From Tychonema litorale BBK16 (GTDB lineage: Bacteria > Cyanobacteriota > Cyanobacteriia > Cyanobacteriales > Microcoleaceae): a stretch of DNA of 25,083 nt. Positions 1-10,112 of this stretch are shown one piece after another; within the stretch, counting starts at the first letter, position 1, and every line of letters starts with the position of its first letter. The notes under the pieces are model-generated. The model did not search any database and was not told where the DNA came from. It was given only the letters and a program-made list of their open reading frames with translations. A program made the position numbers and the translations under genes. The stretch is from positions 1-25,083 of the forward strand of contig NZ_JAKJHX010000020.1 of NCBI RefSeq assembly GCF_021648855.1, read 5' to 3'.

Positions 1-72
1 AGGGACTGTAAGACTACTTCGGTAGCAAGACCCGATGAAGCGTCAAGAATCACCGTCCGCGACGGTCGGTGA
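1..72 (+). CDS. tnpB: Possible C-terminal tail of TnpB (partial)
   Basis: Frame 1 is open from the window edge to a TGA at 70-72 and reads RDCKTTSVARPDEASR before the stop. That tail resembles the C-terminal read-through seen in many annotated cyanobacterial IS605-type TnpB proteins. TnpB is an RNA-guided nuclease encoded by these insertion sequences. Only the last 23 codons are visible, with no catalytic motif, so intactness cannot be judged. The true TnpB stop may lie upstream and this frame may be only the open right end. It overlaps the DUF2283 gene on the other strand. Confidence 0.4.
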   Translation, partial: RDCKTTSVARPDEASRITVRDGR

Positions 73-82
73 GTATTTCAAA
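1..82 (+). mobile_element. Right end of an IS200/IS605-family (TnpB-type) element, cut by window edge
   Basis: The first 50 bases match the conserved 3' end that I remember from cyanobacterial IS605/TnpB elements (a stretch containing GTAGCAAGACCCGATGAAGC followed by GTCAAGAATC). A short hairpin follows, ACCGTC-CGC-GACGGT (52-66), then GAGTATTTCAA (71-81), which resembles the usual GAGTGTCAA terminus. In this family the right end also forms the 3' scaffold of the TnpB guide RNA (omegaRNA), so this piece may be transcribed. The boundary near 82 is estimated from family resemblance; the rest of the element lies outside the window. Confidence 0.6.
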
Positions 83-225
83 TCTAATATTTCAATCAAC
101 ACCAGTTCTCCGCTGCTAGAATAGTGGAGAATCATGTTCCCTTCATCTTCAGCATAAGCGATAGGACTATCGGAAATTTCGATCAGCATCGCATCTACAT
201 CTTGGCTGTATCTAATCTTTTTCAT
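43..225 (-). CDS. DUF2283 family small protein
   Basis: A 60-residue protein beginning MKKIRYSQDVDAMLIEISD, with an acidic centre (YAEDEGNMILHYSSSGE) and LIEILDLKY near the end. This is the pattern of DUF2283, a small family of unknown function found widely in cyanobacteria and often next to other small accessory or toxin-antitoxin-like genes. The last nine or so residues (SPTVADGDS) and the TGA stop are encoded inside the right end of the neighbouring IS605-type element; family members normally end soon after the EILD motif. The insertion has therefore probably replaced or extended the natural C-terminus. The ribosome binding site upstream of the ATG is weak. No function can be assigned. Confidence 0.75.
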   Translation of the reverse strand: MKKIRYSQDVDAMLIEISDSPIAYAEDEGNMILHYSSSGELVLIEILDLKYSPTVADGDS

Positions 226-271
226 AATTACTTACTACAAGTTATTGGGGCTACCTTCCCATGAGAGAAGA

Positions 272-1780
272 CTAAAGATTATCCGCTGCTGGTTGGAGGC
301 GGTATTGTTCGCGGACACTCAATAACTTAGTCTTTGAACCATTTGGTTCTAATGCTTCCGTCAGCCAAAGCTCTTGTTGATGCTTGAGGTTTATAGCCCG
401 CCGGATTTCTTTCACCTCATCACGAGAAATACCTAGCTTATCTGCCATCCGGTTATGAAGATGCAATTCTGACCCATCAATTTTGCCATCAGCAACGGCA
501 ATCTCCCAAGCTGTACATAATATTAGGCGATGCTTTAGTCGCTCTTTATTGCTTTGACTACAACTTTTTTCCCGATGTTCTTCATCAAAAAGAATACTCG
601 TTTTCATGATTTCATCAAAACTATGCCGTTGTTCTATGGCTTTCCGAACCAAATCTCGCTCTTCCTTTCTCATACCGGAGGTAGTCATCAATCTATCTAT
701 ACTATCTTTCTCCTTATCATCTAATTCACCATCAATCCAAGCTATTGGTAAAGCAGCCATGATTATTTCTGATAAAAACTTGCTCATCTTGGCAGCTTCT
801 TCTTGATTTTTCCAGCCCGTCAGACTGCTGTAAATTCCGACAGTTGCTAATACTCCCAGTCCAACAGGAGCAGCAAATGTCAGTAATGAGTAGTATCCTG
901 CACTGACAACAATACCAGTTGAACTCCCCACCAAGCCCCCAATCAAAGGAATGCTGTGGATAGCTGTCCAAACACTAGCTGGCGCAAATACGGATGTCGC
1001 AACTGCTGAAGCGCCAACACCAGCCAAAGCCCCTACAGTTGCACCCGTCCCTACTGCAAAAGCATCTTTTGTCCAATCTTCGCCGTTATTTTGTTTTAAT
1101 AAGTCTGCACTTATAGATTGATACTCGGTCACTGAATTTTTACCAACATATAAATTCAATCCTTCTAACTCATGGTCAATAAAGCTTTGATAAGATTTAT
1201 CACTAAAGTTGATGCCATGTTTACAGCCCTCTTCATAAATTTTCTGGGTAGTATCATTAATCGTCGATTTAACTTTATCCCATGATTTACCAAAAATATC
1301 TTTTAACTCTTTAATATCAGTTTCTATGTCATTTAATCCAGCAAAACCTTCTCCTTTGAGTCGCTCTAAGTAATAGCCTTTATTCGTGGCAAAAATCATA
1401 TCTAGAAGTGCCAGTGCAACTACCAGAGCAACAGCACCAGCGATTGGACTGGTAACAGCACCGATTAGGGGTACACCCGTCCAAGGTATCAGGGAATAAG
1501 CCATGAAAGTCACAATACTGCTAATTACTAGCAGTCCACCAGTAATAATTTTTCGCTCTTTGGCAGATGAGTCAATATCTGAATACAAAATTTTGAGGAG
1601 GCGAATATATGAGGGAATTCTGGGGATGCGAGTCAGAGCGAATTGGATGACAGCAGCCAGTACAGGAATTAAAAGAGCGAAAAGCACACTTAGTGCAGGT
1701 AAAACTGTTTGAATGACAAAAGCAACAATTGGCATAAAAAATACTAGGATAAGTTTATCTATACTTATTAACTGTAACAA
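272..1780 (-). CDS. Membrane protein with C-terminal TerB-like domain(s)
   Basis: Up to 502 residues. The N-terminal 150 residues contain several hydrophobic segments (about 10-50, 80-100, 105-130). A soluble helical stretch follows (150-230), then a Gly/Ala-rich hydrophobic block (about 240-325). The C-terminal third carries two TerB-like units, each with an acidic turn: DGELDDKE near residue 350 and DGKIDGSE near 433. TerB-type helical domains are associated with tellurite resistance and with membrane-linked stress complexes; function here is unknown. The longest frame starts at TTG (1780); ATG at 1735 is an alternative, and neither has a clear ribosome binding site. It lies 46 bp upstream of DUF2283 on the same strand, so the two may be co-transcribed. 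Confidence 0.6.
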   Translation of the reverse strand: MLQLISIDKLILVFFMPIVAFVIQTVLPALSVLFALLIPVLAAVIQFALTRIPRIPSYIRLLKILYSDIDSSAKERKIITGGLLVISSIVTFMAYSLIPWTGVPLIGAVTSPIAGAVALVVALALLDMIFATNKGYYLERLKGEGFAGLNDIETDIKELKDIFGKSWDKVKSTINDTTQKIYEEGCKHGINFSDKSYQSFIDHELEGLNLYVGKNSVTEYQSISADLLKQNNGEDWTKDAFAVGTGATVGALAGVGASAVATSVFAPASVWTAIHSIPLIGGLVGSSTGIVVSAGYYSLLTFAAPVGLGVLATVGIYSSLTGWKNQEEAAKMSKFLSEIIMAALPIAWIDGELDDKEKDSIDRLMTTSGMRKEERDLVRKAIEQRHSFDEIMKTSILFDEEHREKSCSQSNKERLKHRLILCTAWEIAVADGKIDGSELHLHNRMADKLGISRDEVKEIRRAINLKHQQELWLTEALEPNGSKTKLLSVREQYRLQPAADNL

Positions 1781-1890
1781 ATTTTGAATAACTATTCTTG
1801 TATAACAGATTACTTTTTTGGAGTCAACAATAGTTTGAGGTATAAAATATGATATTGTAGGCCCGCGACTTTCTAAAATCTATATTTTTA

Positions 1891-1916
1891 GTAAGGTGGG
1901 GCATTCCCCACCCTAC
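1891..1916. repeat. Palindromic repeat / possible terminator downstream of ccs1
   Basis: GGTGGGG (1895-1901) pairs with CCCCACC (1906-1912) across a CATT loop. The stem continues outward with one mismatch to GTA/TAC, about 10 pairs in all. It sits 3 bp past the ccs1 stop and has the GTAGGGTGGGG look of dispersed cyanobacterial palindromes. It could terminate ccs1 transcription, but no T-run follows. Confidence 0.6.
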
Positions 1917-1918
1917 AA

Positions 1919-3331
1919 TTAGTTTTGATTAGCTAAAGAAGTCTCGGTAATCGCAGTTTTATCTGCATCTATTTTCGATTCAGCCAACCTATCCAAAATC
2001 TCCACAACTTCTCTTTCAAAAGTCACTTGAGCGCGATTAGTACGCCCACCAACATAAAGTTTCCCGTCTTTTTCCAAAGCCCAAATCTGCGAGTGAGATA
2101 GATAGCTCATCATCACGCTGAGCATCAGCAACCCAAAGCCAGTATAAACGATCGGGATTCCTGGATCTGCTTTGATTTGTAAGCCAGTGCTGCCAACTAC
2201 TTCGTCAATTGTTAGCATTACTCCATTTACTTCAACTGCTGTACCAGCGCGAACTGTCGTTAACAATTTGCCATCCGTACCGTAAACTAACATCGTTCCT
2301 TGCAAGTCCTTTGCTAGCAGAGAAACTCCCGCACTCAAATCTGGTTTAGTCGGAATCCAAGCACCCCAAATTCTGCCTTTTCCTTTAGTATCTAGCTGAG
2401 CCATTGGTAGTTGCAAAACTGGGCTTTTGTTGAGGCGAACTCGCACGGCGGCTATGGCCCAATCTGCTTGATAAAATGTCACTCCTCTGTATTTTAGTGG
2501 GAGGTTGACATGAATGGTTTTGCGATCGACCTCTTGGCCTGTTTTGTCCAAAACTGATAGGTCAGAGTAAAATTGATCGATCGCACCGTTGGGAGTATAG
2601 TCGATCCAGAACCGATTGACTCGCATCGACCAATCCTTGGGGATTTGCGGCCCCGCCCAAGGCCCCGCATCGGTGATATTCTGCACCCGAAAATCCTGGC
2701 CACTGGGAACCATTTCTTGACCCATGAAACCAGTCATTGTCCCCCAAATCGCCCCAGCTAAAATCAGTAACATACTGGCGTGAACAATAATCGGCCCGAT
2801 TTTGCCAATTATGCCTTTCCGAGCGTAAACTTTGTCGCCTTCTCGAAATATCAGATATTTTTTTTGCTGCAAGAGTTGCTCTAATGAGGTTAAAGAACCT
2901 GTTTCTAATTCCGCACTGAGGGCTAATTTTTGAAACTGCTTTGGTTCTTCATAGAATTTCCAGCGGCGGGCGATTTTTAAGGCTGGAAGTTGTCTGGTAA
3001 ATGTACAGGCTGTCAAGCTGCTTCCGAATAGAACTAGGATTGACAAAAACCACCAGGTGCGGTATACATGGTCTAGTCCTGCAATTAGTAAAACTTTCCA
3101 AGTTAGGAAGCCGAAAAGGGCTGGATGTTCTGGATAGTTGGATTGATAAAACTCTACGGATTGTCCTTGTTCGACGACGGTGCCGGAAATGCTGAAAATT
3201 GCGATCGCCAATAATAAGATAATTGCCAGTCGCAAATCTGCAAGCACTGGTAAGATGTCTCGCTTGAAAAACTTTTGAGGGGCTTTAGCCCAGTTTGATA
3301 ATTTGGATATAAATACTTCTTTTGATATCAT
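1919..3331 (-). CDS. ccs1: Cytochrome c biogenesis protein Ccs1 (ResB family)
   Basis: A protein of about 470 residues with the ResB/Ccs1 layout: an N-terminal membrane segment followed by [17 protein letters not shown], a second hydrophobic segment in the [20 protein letters not shown] region, a third around [18 protein letters not shown], a large soluble loop, and a final membrane segment ([21 protein letters not shown]). Ccs1 works with CcsA in the System II heme-ligation complex, attaching heme to apocytochromes c on the lumenal/periplasmic side of the membrane; CcdA (encoded at 16893) supplies reductant. The longest frame starts at TTG 3337, but ATG at 3331 gives [10 protein letters not shown] and is preferred. 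Length is normal. Its promoter region contains a dispersed repeat (3342-3409). Confidence 0.93.
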   Translation of the reverse strand: MISKEVFISKLSNWAKAPQKFFKRDILPVLADLRLAIILLLAIAIFSISGTVVEQGQSVEFYQSNYPEHPALFGFLTWKVLLIAGLDHVYRTWWFLSILVLFGSSLTACTFTRQLPALKIARRWKFYEEPKQFQKLALSAELETGSLTSLEQLLQQKKYLIFREGDKVYARKGIIGKIGPIIVHASMLLILAGAIWGTMTGFMGQEMVPSGQDFRVQNITDAGPWAGPQIPKDWSMRVNRFWIDYTPNGAIDQFYSDLSVLDKTGQEVDRKTIHVNLPLKYRGVTFYQADWAIAAVRVRLNKSPVLQLPMAQLDTKGKGRIWGAWIPTKPDLSAGVSLLAKDLQGTMLVYGTDGKLLTTVRAGTAVEVNGVMLTIDEVVGSTGLQIKADPGIPIVYTGFGLLMLSVMMSYLSHSQIWALEKDGKLYVGGRTNRAQVTFEREVVEILDRLAESKIDADKTAITETSLANQN

Positions 3332-3341
3332 TGGCAATTAC

Positions 3342-3409
3342 GAAGGAAGAAGGAAGAAAGCTCTTTGGTGCGATCGGGTAGAAAGAATTAAAAGCTGTCA
3401 ATGTAAAGA
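3342..3409. repeat. Dispersed purine-rich repeat, copy A
   Basis: GAAGGAAGAAGGAAGAAAGC is followed by a CTTTGGT...GGGTAGAAAGAAT stretch and AATGTAAA. A longer, clearly related copy lies at 8706-8798; the shared GAAAGC-CTT-GGT-GGGTA-GAAT-AAAA-TGTAAA skeleton aligns over about 50 bp with roughly three quarters identity by eye. Both copies lie just upstream of a minus-strand gene. Confidence 0.6.
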
Positions 3410-3477
3410 TATCATATCATATCCAGTTAATTGATTGCTAGAAAATTTTTGAGAATTTAATAATCTGCATATATTTA

Positions 3478-3909
3478 TTATTTAGATTTGTCATCATTGG
3501 GAGTGCGCTTGATCTGTTCAGTTTCCTCAACATAAACCTCACCTAAATCTTGACCAGCTAAATCCTTTAACTTAATACTCTGATAGCGGACTTTCCCCTT
3601 GAGGATGATTTCATCGCCTAGCTGTGGCAAAGCCTGCTTGGTTAGAATCCAAATACTGCCGGTAGTATCTTGAAGTTGATAAGCTGCATTCCCGACAAAG
3701 GGAGCGCGATTTTCGACCTTTCCTTGAAGATGAACTTCTGCATCCACTTGTCGTTTTTGTTGAACGTTGCTAATTTTAGTAACATTAGAACTGAATTTAA
3801 ATTGAGAATTTGGTAAATTCCCACAACTTAGCAAACCGCTAGTGAGTATTAGCAATAAAGAGCCTAGGGAGAACTTTTGAATGCAAATTTGATAAATTGA
3901 AATAGTCAT
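3478..3909 (-). CDS. Small lipoprotein with OB-fold-like domain
   Basis: 143 residues starting at ATG. The N-terminus (residues 1-29) is a lipoprotein signal peptide ending in the lipobox LLSC, so the mature protein should be anchored through Cys29. The rest reads as a small beta domain: VHLQGKVENRAPFVGNAAYQ, then an LQDTTGSIWILT segment and GDEIILKGKV. This resembles OB-fold stress or nucleic-acid-binding-like domains of bacterial envelope proteins. No specific function is recognised. It is divergent from folD (145 bp apart), suggesting separate promoters in that gap. Confidence 0.65.
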   Translation of the reverse strand: MTISIYQICIQKFSLGSLLLILTSGLLSCGNLPNSQFKFSSNVTKISNVQQKRQVDAEVHLQGKVENRAPFVGNAAYQLQDTTGSIWILTKQALPQLGDEIILKGKVRYQSIKLKDLAGQDLGEVYVEETEQIKRTPNDDKSK

Positions 3910-4054
3910 TTTTCAAATAATTTTAGCTGGGAGATATGACTTAACTTTAACCACAATTCTGGGAATCGATCGCAATTCAGAAATTTCTCCCCCGTAGTCC
4001 TGGGCGATAGTTAAGCTAAAATCTAGAATCGTCAGCCCTAACCCAGAGTCTACA

Positions 4055-4957
4055 ATGGATGCCAAAACTGCTCAGATACTAGATGGTAAAGCTTTAGCGA
4101 CAAAGATTCAAGGCGAGTTGAGCGATCGAGTTCGTTCGATGCAAACCCAGATTGGGCGTCTTCCGGGACTGGCGGTGCTCATGGTTGGGGATAACCCAGC
4201 CAGCGCTGCTTACGTGCGTAATAAGGAACGAGCCTGCGCTAAGGTAGGAATAGCTTCTTTTGGGAAGCATTACCCCGCAAATGCCACTCAAGCTGAACTG
4301 GAACTGGCTATTCATGAACTCAACAAGGACGATCGCGTAGATGGCATTTTAGTTCAACTTCCACTTCCAGATCACTTAGATGCAATTTCTCTACTGTACC
4401 AAATTGCTCCTGATAAAGATGCTGATGGACTTCACCCGATCAATTTAGGCCGTCTGGTGCGGGGCGAAGAAGGTTTACGCAGTTGTACTCCCGCCGGAGT
4501 GATGCGATTGCTACAAGAATATCAGATTGATTTGAAAGGAAAAAATGCTGTAGTTTTGGGACGCAGTATTTTGGTGGGTAAACCGATGGCGTTAATGCTT
4601 TTAGAAGCTGATTGTACTGTGACTGTAGCTCATTCGCGATCGCAAAATCTAGAATCGATTACTAACCAAGCTGATATCTTAATCGCCGCTGTTGGCCGTA
4701 CTGAAATGATTACAGCTAATATGGTTAAACCGGAAGCGGTAGTCATTGATGTCGGTATTAATCGTGTTGTCAATTCTGATGGTACTAGCCGTTTGGCGGG
4801 AGATGTGGACTTTGATGGTGTTAAAACAGTAGCTGAATTTATCACGCCGGTGCCGGGAGGAATTGGGCCGATGACTGTTGCTATGTTATTGGAAAATACC
4901 GTTTTGAGTTATGTCAAGAAGGCGGAAGAAACAGGGAAAATCAAACAAACTCATTAA
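4055..4957 (+). CDS. folD: Bifunctional methylenetetrahydrofolate dehydrogenase / methenyltetrahydrofolate cyclohydrolase FolD
   Basis: 300 residues, slightly longer than the usual 280-295. FolD interconverts 5,10-methylene-THF and 10-formyl-THF in the cytoplasm, feeding one-carbon units to purine synthesis. Family signatures are clear: [14 protein letters not shown] with the catalytic Tyr53 and Lys57, VQLPLP (Q101), [10 protein letters not shown] (D124), the NADP-binding GRSILVGKP (169-177) and the C-terminal [11 protein letters not shown]. The ATG at 4055 gives [15 protein letters not shown], a normal N-terminus. It is transcribed convergently with mrdA, with a hairpin and a heptamer array between them. 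Confidence 0.97.
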   Translation: MDAKTAQILDGKALATKIQGELSDRVRSMQTQIGRLPGLAVLMVGDNPASAAYVRNKERACAKVGIASFGKHYPANATQAELELAIHELNKDDRVDGILVQLPLPDHLDAISLLYQIAPDKDADGLHPINLGRLVRGEEGLRSCTPAGVMRLLQEYQIDLKGKNAVVLGRSILVGKPMALMLLEADCTVTVAHSRSQNLESITNQADILIAAVGRTEMITANMVKPEAVVIDVGINRVVNSDGTSRLAGDVDFDGVKTVAEFITPVPGGIGPMTVAMLLENTVLSYVKKAEETGKIKQTH

Positions 4958-4969
4958 GCGTAAAATCAA

Positions 4970-4998
4970 ATACCCGACTGCTTTAACAAGTCGGGTAT
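4970..4998. terminator. Hairpin after folD
   Basis: A perfect 10-bp stem, ATACCCGACT / AGTCGGGTAT, around a 9-nt loop, 12 bp past the folD stop. There is only a modest T-run after it. The arm sequence is one I recognise as a common dispersed palindrome in Oscillatoriales, so it may be both repeat and terminator. Confidence 0.6.
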
Positions 4999-5074
4999 CT
5001 GCCAGTTTTCACTGCTATTGGTCATCTCAATTCTGATTGCACCTTTAGGTAATTGTACACCGTTAACTGTTTGA

Positions 5075-5185
5075 CCAATTCCCAATGCCCAATTCCCAAT
5101 TCCCAATTCCCAATTCCCAATTCCCAATTCCCAATTCCCAATGCCCAATTCCCAATTCCCAATTCCCAATGCCCAATTCCCAATA
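5075..5185. repeat. Heptanucleotide tandem array (CCCAATT/CCCAATG)
   Basis: About 15 head-to-tail copies of CCCAATT, with three CCCAATG variants (5081, 5137, 5165). The array ends 2-3 bp from the mrdA stop codon (5187-5189). It is a short tandemly repeated repetitive (STRR-type) sequence of the kind known from filamentous cyanobacteria. The same motif on the other strand appears at 7987-8028 and 19601-19669. Confidence 0.95.
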
Positions 5186-5186
5186 A

Positions 5187-7010
5187 CTAAGGAGTAATTA
5201 CTGGTTCATTTACTTGTTTGGGTTTACCAAAATAGGCTTGAAATACCTCTTTGGCGATCGGGGCTGCGGCTATAGAACCAAAACCGCCATTTTCTACAAC
5301 CACAGCGATCGCAATTTGCGGTTTATCCGCAGGCCCATAGGCCACATACAATGAGTGATCCTTTTGTCCAATCACCTCGGAAGTCCCAGTTTTTCCAGCA
5401 GTCAGTGGAATAGAACCGTCATTGAGTCCCTGTCCAGTACCATCTGTAACCACGGCCACAAGTCCCTCCTTAATCACCTCAACCGTTGAAGGTTTCATTC
5501 CCGTAGGTACCGGTTTCATCTCAGGTGTGCCAGTCAGAGAAGCCAAAAGATGGGGCTTTACCCGATCGCCACCATTCGCGATCGAGCTCACCATCACGGC
5601 CGCCTCCAAAGGAGTCACCAACACCAAGCCCTGACCGATTGATGTGGTGACAGTATCCCCCACATACCAGGGTTCTTTATAAATTTTCTCCTTCTCCTCC
5701 GGTGTGGGAATTTGACCGTAATCCCCGCCACCAAGTCCCAAAAGCTTCAAATCCGTATTCTTACCAATTCCCAAAAGGTGTCCCCACTTAGAAATTTGCT
5801 CTGGGCCTACACTCATCCCAATTTGATAAAAAAACGTATTACTACTGAAAGCCAAAGCATCCCGAAAGCCAATATCGCCGTAACCGCCACTGTGTTCGTT
5901 AAAATCAATTCCCCCTACAGTAATGTAGGACGAAGTACCAATAATTGAGTCTGGTGAAAACTTGCCAGATTCTATACCGGCGACGGAAGTCACAATTTTA
6001 AAAGTGCTACCAGGGGGATAGCCTTGCAGCGCCCGATTCAAAAAGGGATTTTCGGGGTCTTGAAGAGTTTCCCACTCATCCTTGGTCATTTTTCGTGTAA
6101 ACAGATTAGGGTCAAAAGTGGGGTGGCTGGCTAAAACTAATACTCCCCCAGTCTTCACGTCCAGGGCCACTACTGAGCCTCGTCGATTCCCCAGGGCATT
6201 TTCAGCAGCTTTTTGCATCTCCAAGTCTATAGTTAGCTCCACAGACTCGCCCGGTTTGGGGGGGGTGTCTCCCATCAGGCGCAATTCTTGATTTTGGGAA
6301 TTCACCTCGATCAGTCGATCGCCCCAAACTCCCGCAATTTTGCTGTTAGAACTGGCTTCTATGCCCATTTGACCGACAATCATCCCCATCGGATACTCTG
6401 GGTGAGCTTTCAAGTCTGCTTGCGTAGCTTCACCAATATATCCGAGAACGTGAGCAGCCAAACTGCCTTCGGGATAGTAGCGTCTGGCTTCGGGCCGCAC
6501 TTCTACTCCTCGCATTTGTCCCACCTGTTCTGACAGTGGCACAAACACCTCTGGTGGCATTGCTTGCCTGAGTCGCACCGGTCTGTAGGATAGAGGATCG
6601 ACCTGTTTTAATTTTTCGAGAATTTCCTTGGCAGAGATTTTGAGTAGCGGACTCAGTTTTTCGGCCGTGACTTTCCACTGTTCCGGCGTTTGTTCTTTCG
6701 GCCACAAATATACTGATCGAGCTAAATTGTTCGCAGCTAGTAGTTTACCTCGGCGATCGACAATGTGTCCCCGATTCGCAGGCATTGGCACCAAGCGAAC
6801 CCGATTATTTTCGGCTCGTTCCCGATTTTGTTTCCCTTCCACCAATTGCAATTGCACCAGCCGACTGACGTGTAGACTCAGCAAACCAGTCGCGATCAAC
6901 ATCAATACAATCGCCCGGTGTATCGGACGCGACTGTTTCTTAGGAGTTTCCCCCAGGGTTTTGTCAGAAGCACGAAATCCAGATATCGCAGAAATTTGTT
7001 GTTGCATCAT
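5187..7010 (-). CDS. mrdA: Penicillin-binding protein 2 (peptidoglycan D,D-transpeptidase)
   Basis: 607 residues from the ATG at 7010 (a TTG at 7028 would add six). A single N-terminal membrane segment (about 31-49) is followed by the PBP dimerisation domain ([19 protein letters not shown]) and the transpeptidase domain. Active-site motifs are intact: PPGSTFK with Ser335/Lys338, SSN at 389-391 and KTGTS at 540. PBP2 cross-links peptidoglycan during lateral growth, outside the plasma membrane, with RodA and the elongasome. Length and motifs match PBP2/MrdA rather than the septal PBP3. It is divergent from cysE; its 3' end abuts a heptamer array. Confidence 0.93.
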   Translation of the reverse strand: MMQQQISAISGFRASDKTLGETPKKQSRPIHRAIVLMLIATGLLSLHVSRLVQLQLVEGKQNRERAENNRVRLVPMPANRGHIVDRRGKLLAANNLARSVYLWPKEQTPEQWKVTAEKLSPLLKISAKEILEKLKQVDPLSYRPVRLRQAMPPEVFVPLSEQVGQMRGVEVRPEARRYYPEGSLAAHVLGYIGEATQADLKAHPEYPMGMIVGQMGIEASSNSKIAGVWGDRLIEVNSQNQELRLMGDTPPKPGESVELTIDLEMQKAAENALGNRRGSVVALDVKTGGVLVLASHPTFDPNLFTRKMTKDEWETLQDPENPFLNRALQGYPPGSTFKIVTSVAGIESGKFSPDSIIGTSSYITVGGIDFNEHSGGYGDIGFRDALAFSSNTFFYQIGMSVGPEQISKWGHLLGIGKNTDLKLLGLGGGDYGQIPTPEEKEKIYKEPWYVGDTVTTSIGQGLVLVTPLEAAVMVSSIANGGDRVKPHLLASLTGTPEMKPVPTGMKPSTVEVIKEGLVAVVTDGTGQGLNDGSIPLTAGKTGTSEVIGQKDHSLYVAYGPADKPQIAIAVVVENGGFGSIAAAPIAKEVFQAYFGKPKQVNEPVITP

Positions 7011-7177
7011 TCTAAAGGTAGATGTCAAATCCTAGATGTTAGATGACTAATTGTTAACTATAGTGTTAACTTTTTAATTTTTGAATATTTTGTGATTCGG
7101 TTTACGCGATTGGCAGCTATCTTCCCCCGTCCGGTAAAATAAAATAGCGTGCTTAACCAAAATTGGTAACTCTGAAA

Positions 7178-7984
7178 GTGCTAAAGACCCTTAGAGCTGA
7201 CTTCAGTATAATTTTCGATCGAGACCCTGCTGCTCGCAACTGGCTGGAAGTTTTGTTTTGCTACCCTGGCCTTCAAGCCCTGGTATTCCACCGCATCGCA
7301 CACTGGCTATACTTACTGGGACTTCCCTTCATCCCCCGCTTGATTTCCCACATGGCCCGCTTCTTTACTGGAATCGAAATTCACCCAGGGGCCACCATCG
7401 GCAAAAGCGTCTTCATTGACCACGGCATGGGAGTTGTAATCGGCGAAACAGCGATTATCGGCGATTTTGCCTTAATTTACCAAGGTGTCACCCTCGGCGG
7501 CACTGGCAAAGAAAGTGGCAAGCGCCACCCCACCATCGGCGAAAACGTAGTTGTCGGTGCCGGCGCCAAGGTACTCGGCAATCTGCAAATTGGCAATAAC
7601 GTCCGCATCGGTGCAGGTTCCGTCGTGCTCAGAGATGTACCATCTGATTGTACAGTGGTAGGGATTCCCGGCCGCATAGTTTATCGATCGGGAGTACGAG
7701 TAAATCCCCTAGAACATGGTAGTCTACCAGATTCAGAAGCTGTAGTCATTCGTTCTTTAGTCGATCGCATCGAGTCCCTCGAACAGCAAATCAAAACTTT
7801 GCAAACTCAACAGCCAATCTCCTTAACTTCTGATCCCAATTCTCACAACTTCCACTTAGTATCAGAAGCACTAAACCAAGCCAGAAACGTAGTAGTAGCC
7901 GAAAAAATTCAATTAGCTGTTACTAACACTTGTCAGTTAAAAGATAAAGTCATTCAAGAATTCTTCGACGGCACCGGCATCTAA
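7178..7984 (+). CDS. cysE: Serine O-acetyltransferase
   Basis: CysE makes O-acetylserine from serine and acetyl-CoA, the first step of cysteine synthesis. The protein is the short form: it starts almost directly with [20 protein letters not shown] and goes into the left-handed beta-helix of hexapeptide repeats ([59 protein letters not shown]). The catalytic Asp-His pair (IDHG) and the GGTGK-RHP loop are present. A C-terminal extension of about 90 residues, probably coiled-coil ([17 protein letters not shown]), follows the repeat domain. GTG at 7178 gives MLKTLRADF, the usual cyanobacterial N-terminus; a TTG at 7163 is possible. There is no strong ribosome binding site. Confidence 0.95.
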   Translation: MLKTLRADFSIIFDRDPAARNWLEVLFCYPGLQALVFHRIAHWLYLLGLPFIPRLISHMARFFTGIEIHPGATIGKSVFIDHGMGVVIGETAIIGDFALIYQGVTLGGTGKESGKRHPTIGENVVVGAGAKVLGNLQIGNNVRIGAGSVVLRDVPSDCTVVGIPGRIVYRSGVRVNPLEHGSLPDSEAVVIRSLVDRIESLEQQIKTLQTQQPISLTSDPNSHNFHLVSEALNQARNVVVAEKIQLAVTNTCQLKDKVIQEFFDGTGI

Positions 7985-7986
7985 AC

Positions 7987-8028
7987 AATTGGGCATTGGG
8001 AATTGGGCATTGGGAATTGGGCATTGGG
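7987..8028. repeat. Heptanucleotide tandem array (AATTGGG/CATTGGG)
   Basis: Six heptamers alternating AATTGGG and CATTGGG, starting 3 bp after the cysE stop. It is the reverse complement of the array at 5075-5185. A further degenerate CATTAGGCATTGG follows at about 8036. Confidence 0.95.
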
Positions 8029-8060
8029 CCGAAGAGCATTAGGCATTGGAAGCAACAAAT

Positions 8061-8109
8061 AACCAATAACCAATAACCAATAACCAATAACCAATAACCA
8101 ATAACCAAT
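8061..8109. repeat. Heptanucleotide tandem array (AACCAAT x7)
   Basis: Seven perfect AACCAAT units with partial units on both sides. The array ends 11 bp from the stop codon of the minus-strand FMN-binding gene (8121). With the array at 7987 it fills the convergent gap between that gene and cysE. Confidence 0.95.
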
Positions 8110-8120
8110 AACAACTTTTG

Positions 8121-8702
8121 TCAAGGATTCACCTCTCGCACAGACCAATTTCCCTCCCCATCCCTGCCATAAAGCAACCTGTTCTGCGGTTCCCCTCGCA
8201 ACTCCAACAAATCCACCGTTTCCGGTTCCAACAACAACAAACAAAAATTCGACAGCGGCTCGATCGCATCCGGGGCAACAGGTTCAAAAGCGCTGGAAAC
8301 AGCCCTATTTGCCCCCGGATGCGGCCAAGCAAACTGTAGCCGCGCCGCCTCAGAAATTTCCTGCCAAGCCCTTCTACGCGATAAACAAAGTGCCGCATCT
8401 GGATGTTCTGCGCCTACCAAAACCAGTTGTCCAGCAATCCGAAATTGCTCGCGAGTTTTAGCAAAATACCAGCAAATCTCCCCCCAAGGATAGACATTAA
8501 TTTCCTCTACCTTTTGACTACGAATATCTATAATAAACTTTAACTGATTAGTATCTTCCAAAAAACCTCTAAACACAACAGTGCGGTTAGCCGGACGACC
8601 ATCAGCCCGGACTGTTGCCAATTGTAAGTACCTAGAAACAGGAAGACTGCGGTTGCGATGGAGAGTACCAGCAAGATGCGATCGCCAAAGTGCTAAAGTC
8701 AT
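8121..8702 (-). CDS. Pyridoxamine 5'-phosphate oxidase-like FMN-binding protein, Alr4036 family
   Basis: 193 residues from the ATG at 8702 (MTLALWRSHLAGTLHRNR). The split-barrel flavin domain is recognisable from YLQLATVRADGRPANRTVVFRGF, DIRSQKVEEI and the WYFAKTREQFRI strand. It matches the cyanobacterial Alr4036 class of probable FMN-dependent PPOX-like enzymes; the substrate is unknown. The frame stays open upstream to 8816, but that extension would encode low-complexity FFLLPPSFFLLPSF from a dispersed repeat and is very likely not translated. It is divergent from tocopherol cyclase with a 120-bp shared promoter region. Confidence 0.88.
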   Translation of the reverse strand: MTLALWRSHLAGTLHRNRSLPVSRYLQLATVRADGRPANRTVVFRGFLEDTNQLKFIIDIRSQKVEEINVYPWGEICWYFAKTREQFRIAGQLVLVGAEHPDAALCLSRRRAWQEISEAARLQFAWPHPGANRAVSSAFEPVAPDAIEPLSNFCLLLLEPETVDLLELRGEPQNRLLYGRDGEGNWSVREVNP

Positions 8703-8705
8703 AAA

Positions 8706-9975
<1,270 letters not shown>

Positions 9976-10024
9976 AATTATCTCAAATCCGATTACATCG
10001 AAATTACTCATCTCTCTCTTCTCT

Positions 10025-10054
10025 AACTCTGCGTTCTCTGCGCCCTCTGTGGTT
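10025..10054. repeat. Degenerate CTCTGCG-type dispersed repeat
   Basis: AACTCTGCGTTCTCTGCG followed by CCCTCTGTGGTT has a 9-nt rhythm of CTCTGCG units. I recognise this as a widespread intergenic sequence of cyanobacterial genomes. It lies between tocopherol cyclase and the cupredoxin gene. Confidence 0.45.
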
Positions 10055-10112
10055 AAATCATTCCGATATAACCGAAATTGACAATAATCAACAATCAATA
10101 GTAATTAATCCC

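Noticed and set aside
4966..5169. A 67-codon frame across the CCCAATT array
   Set aside because: It translates the heptamer repeat as [14 protein letters not shown] and lacks any independent sign of being coding.
5075..8109. CRISPR array
   Set aside because: The repeats are 7-nt tandem units with no unique spacers and no cas genes nearby.
7981..8244. An 87-codon frame across the heptamer arrays after cysE
   Set aside because: It is made of translated repeat plus the antisense of a real gene.
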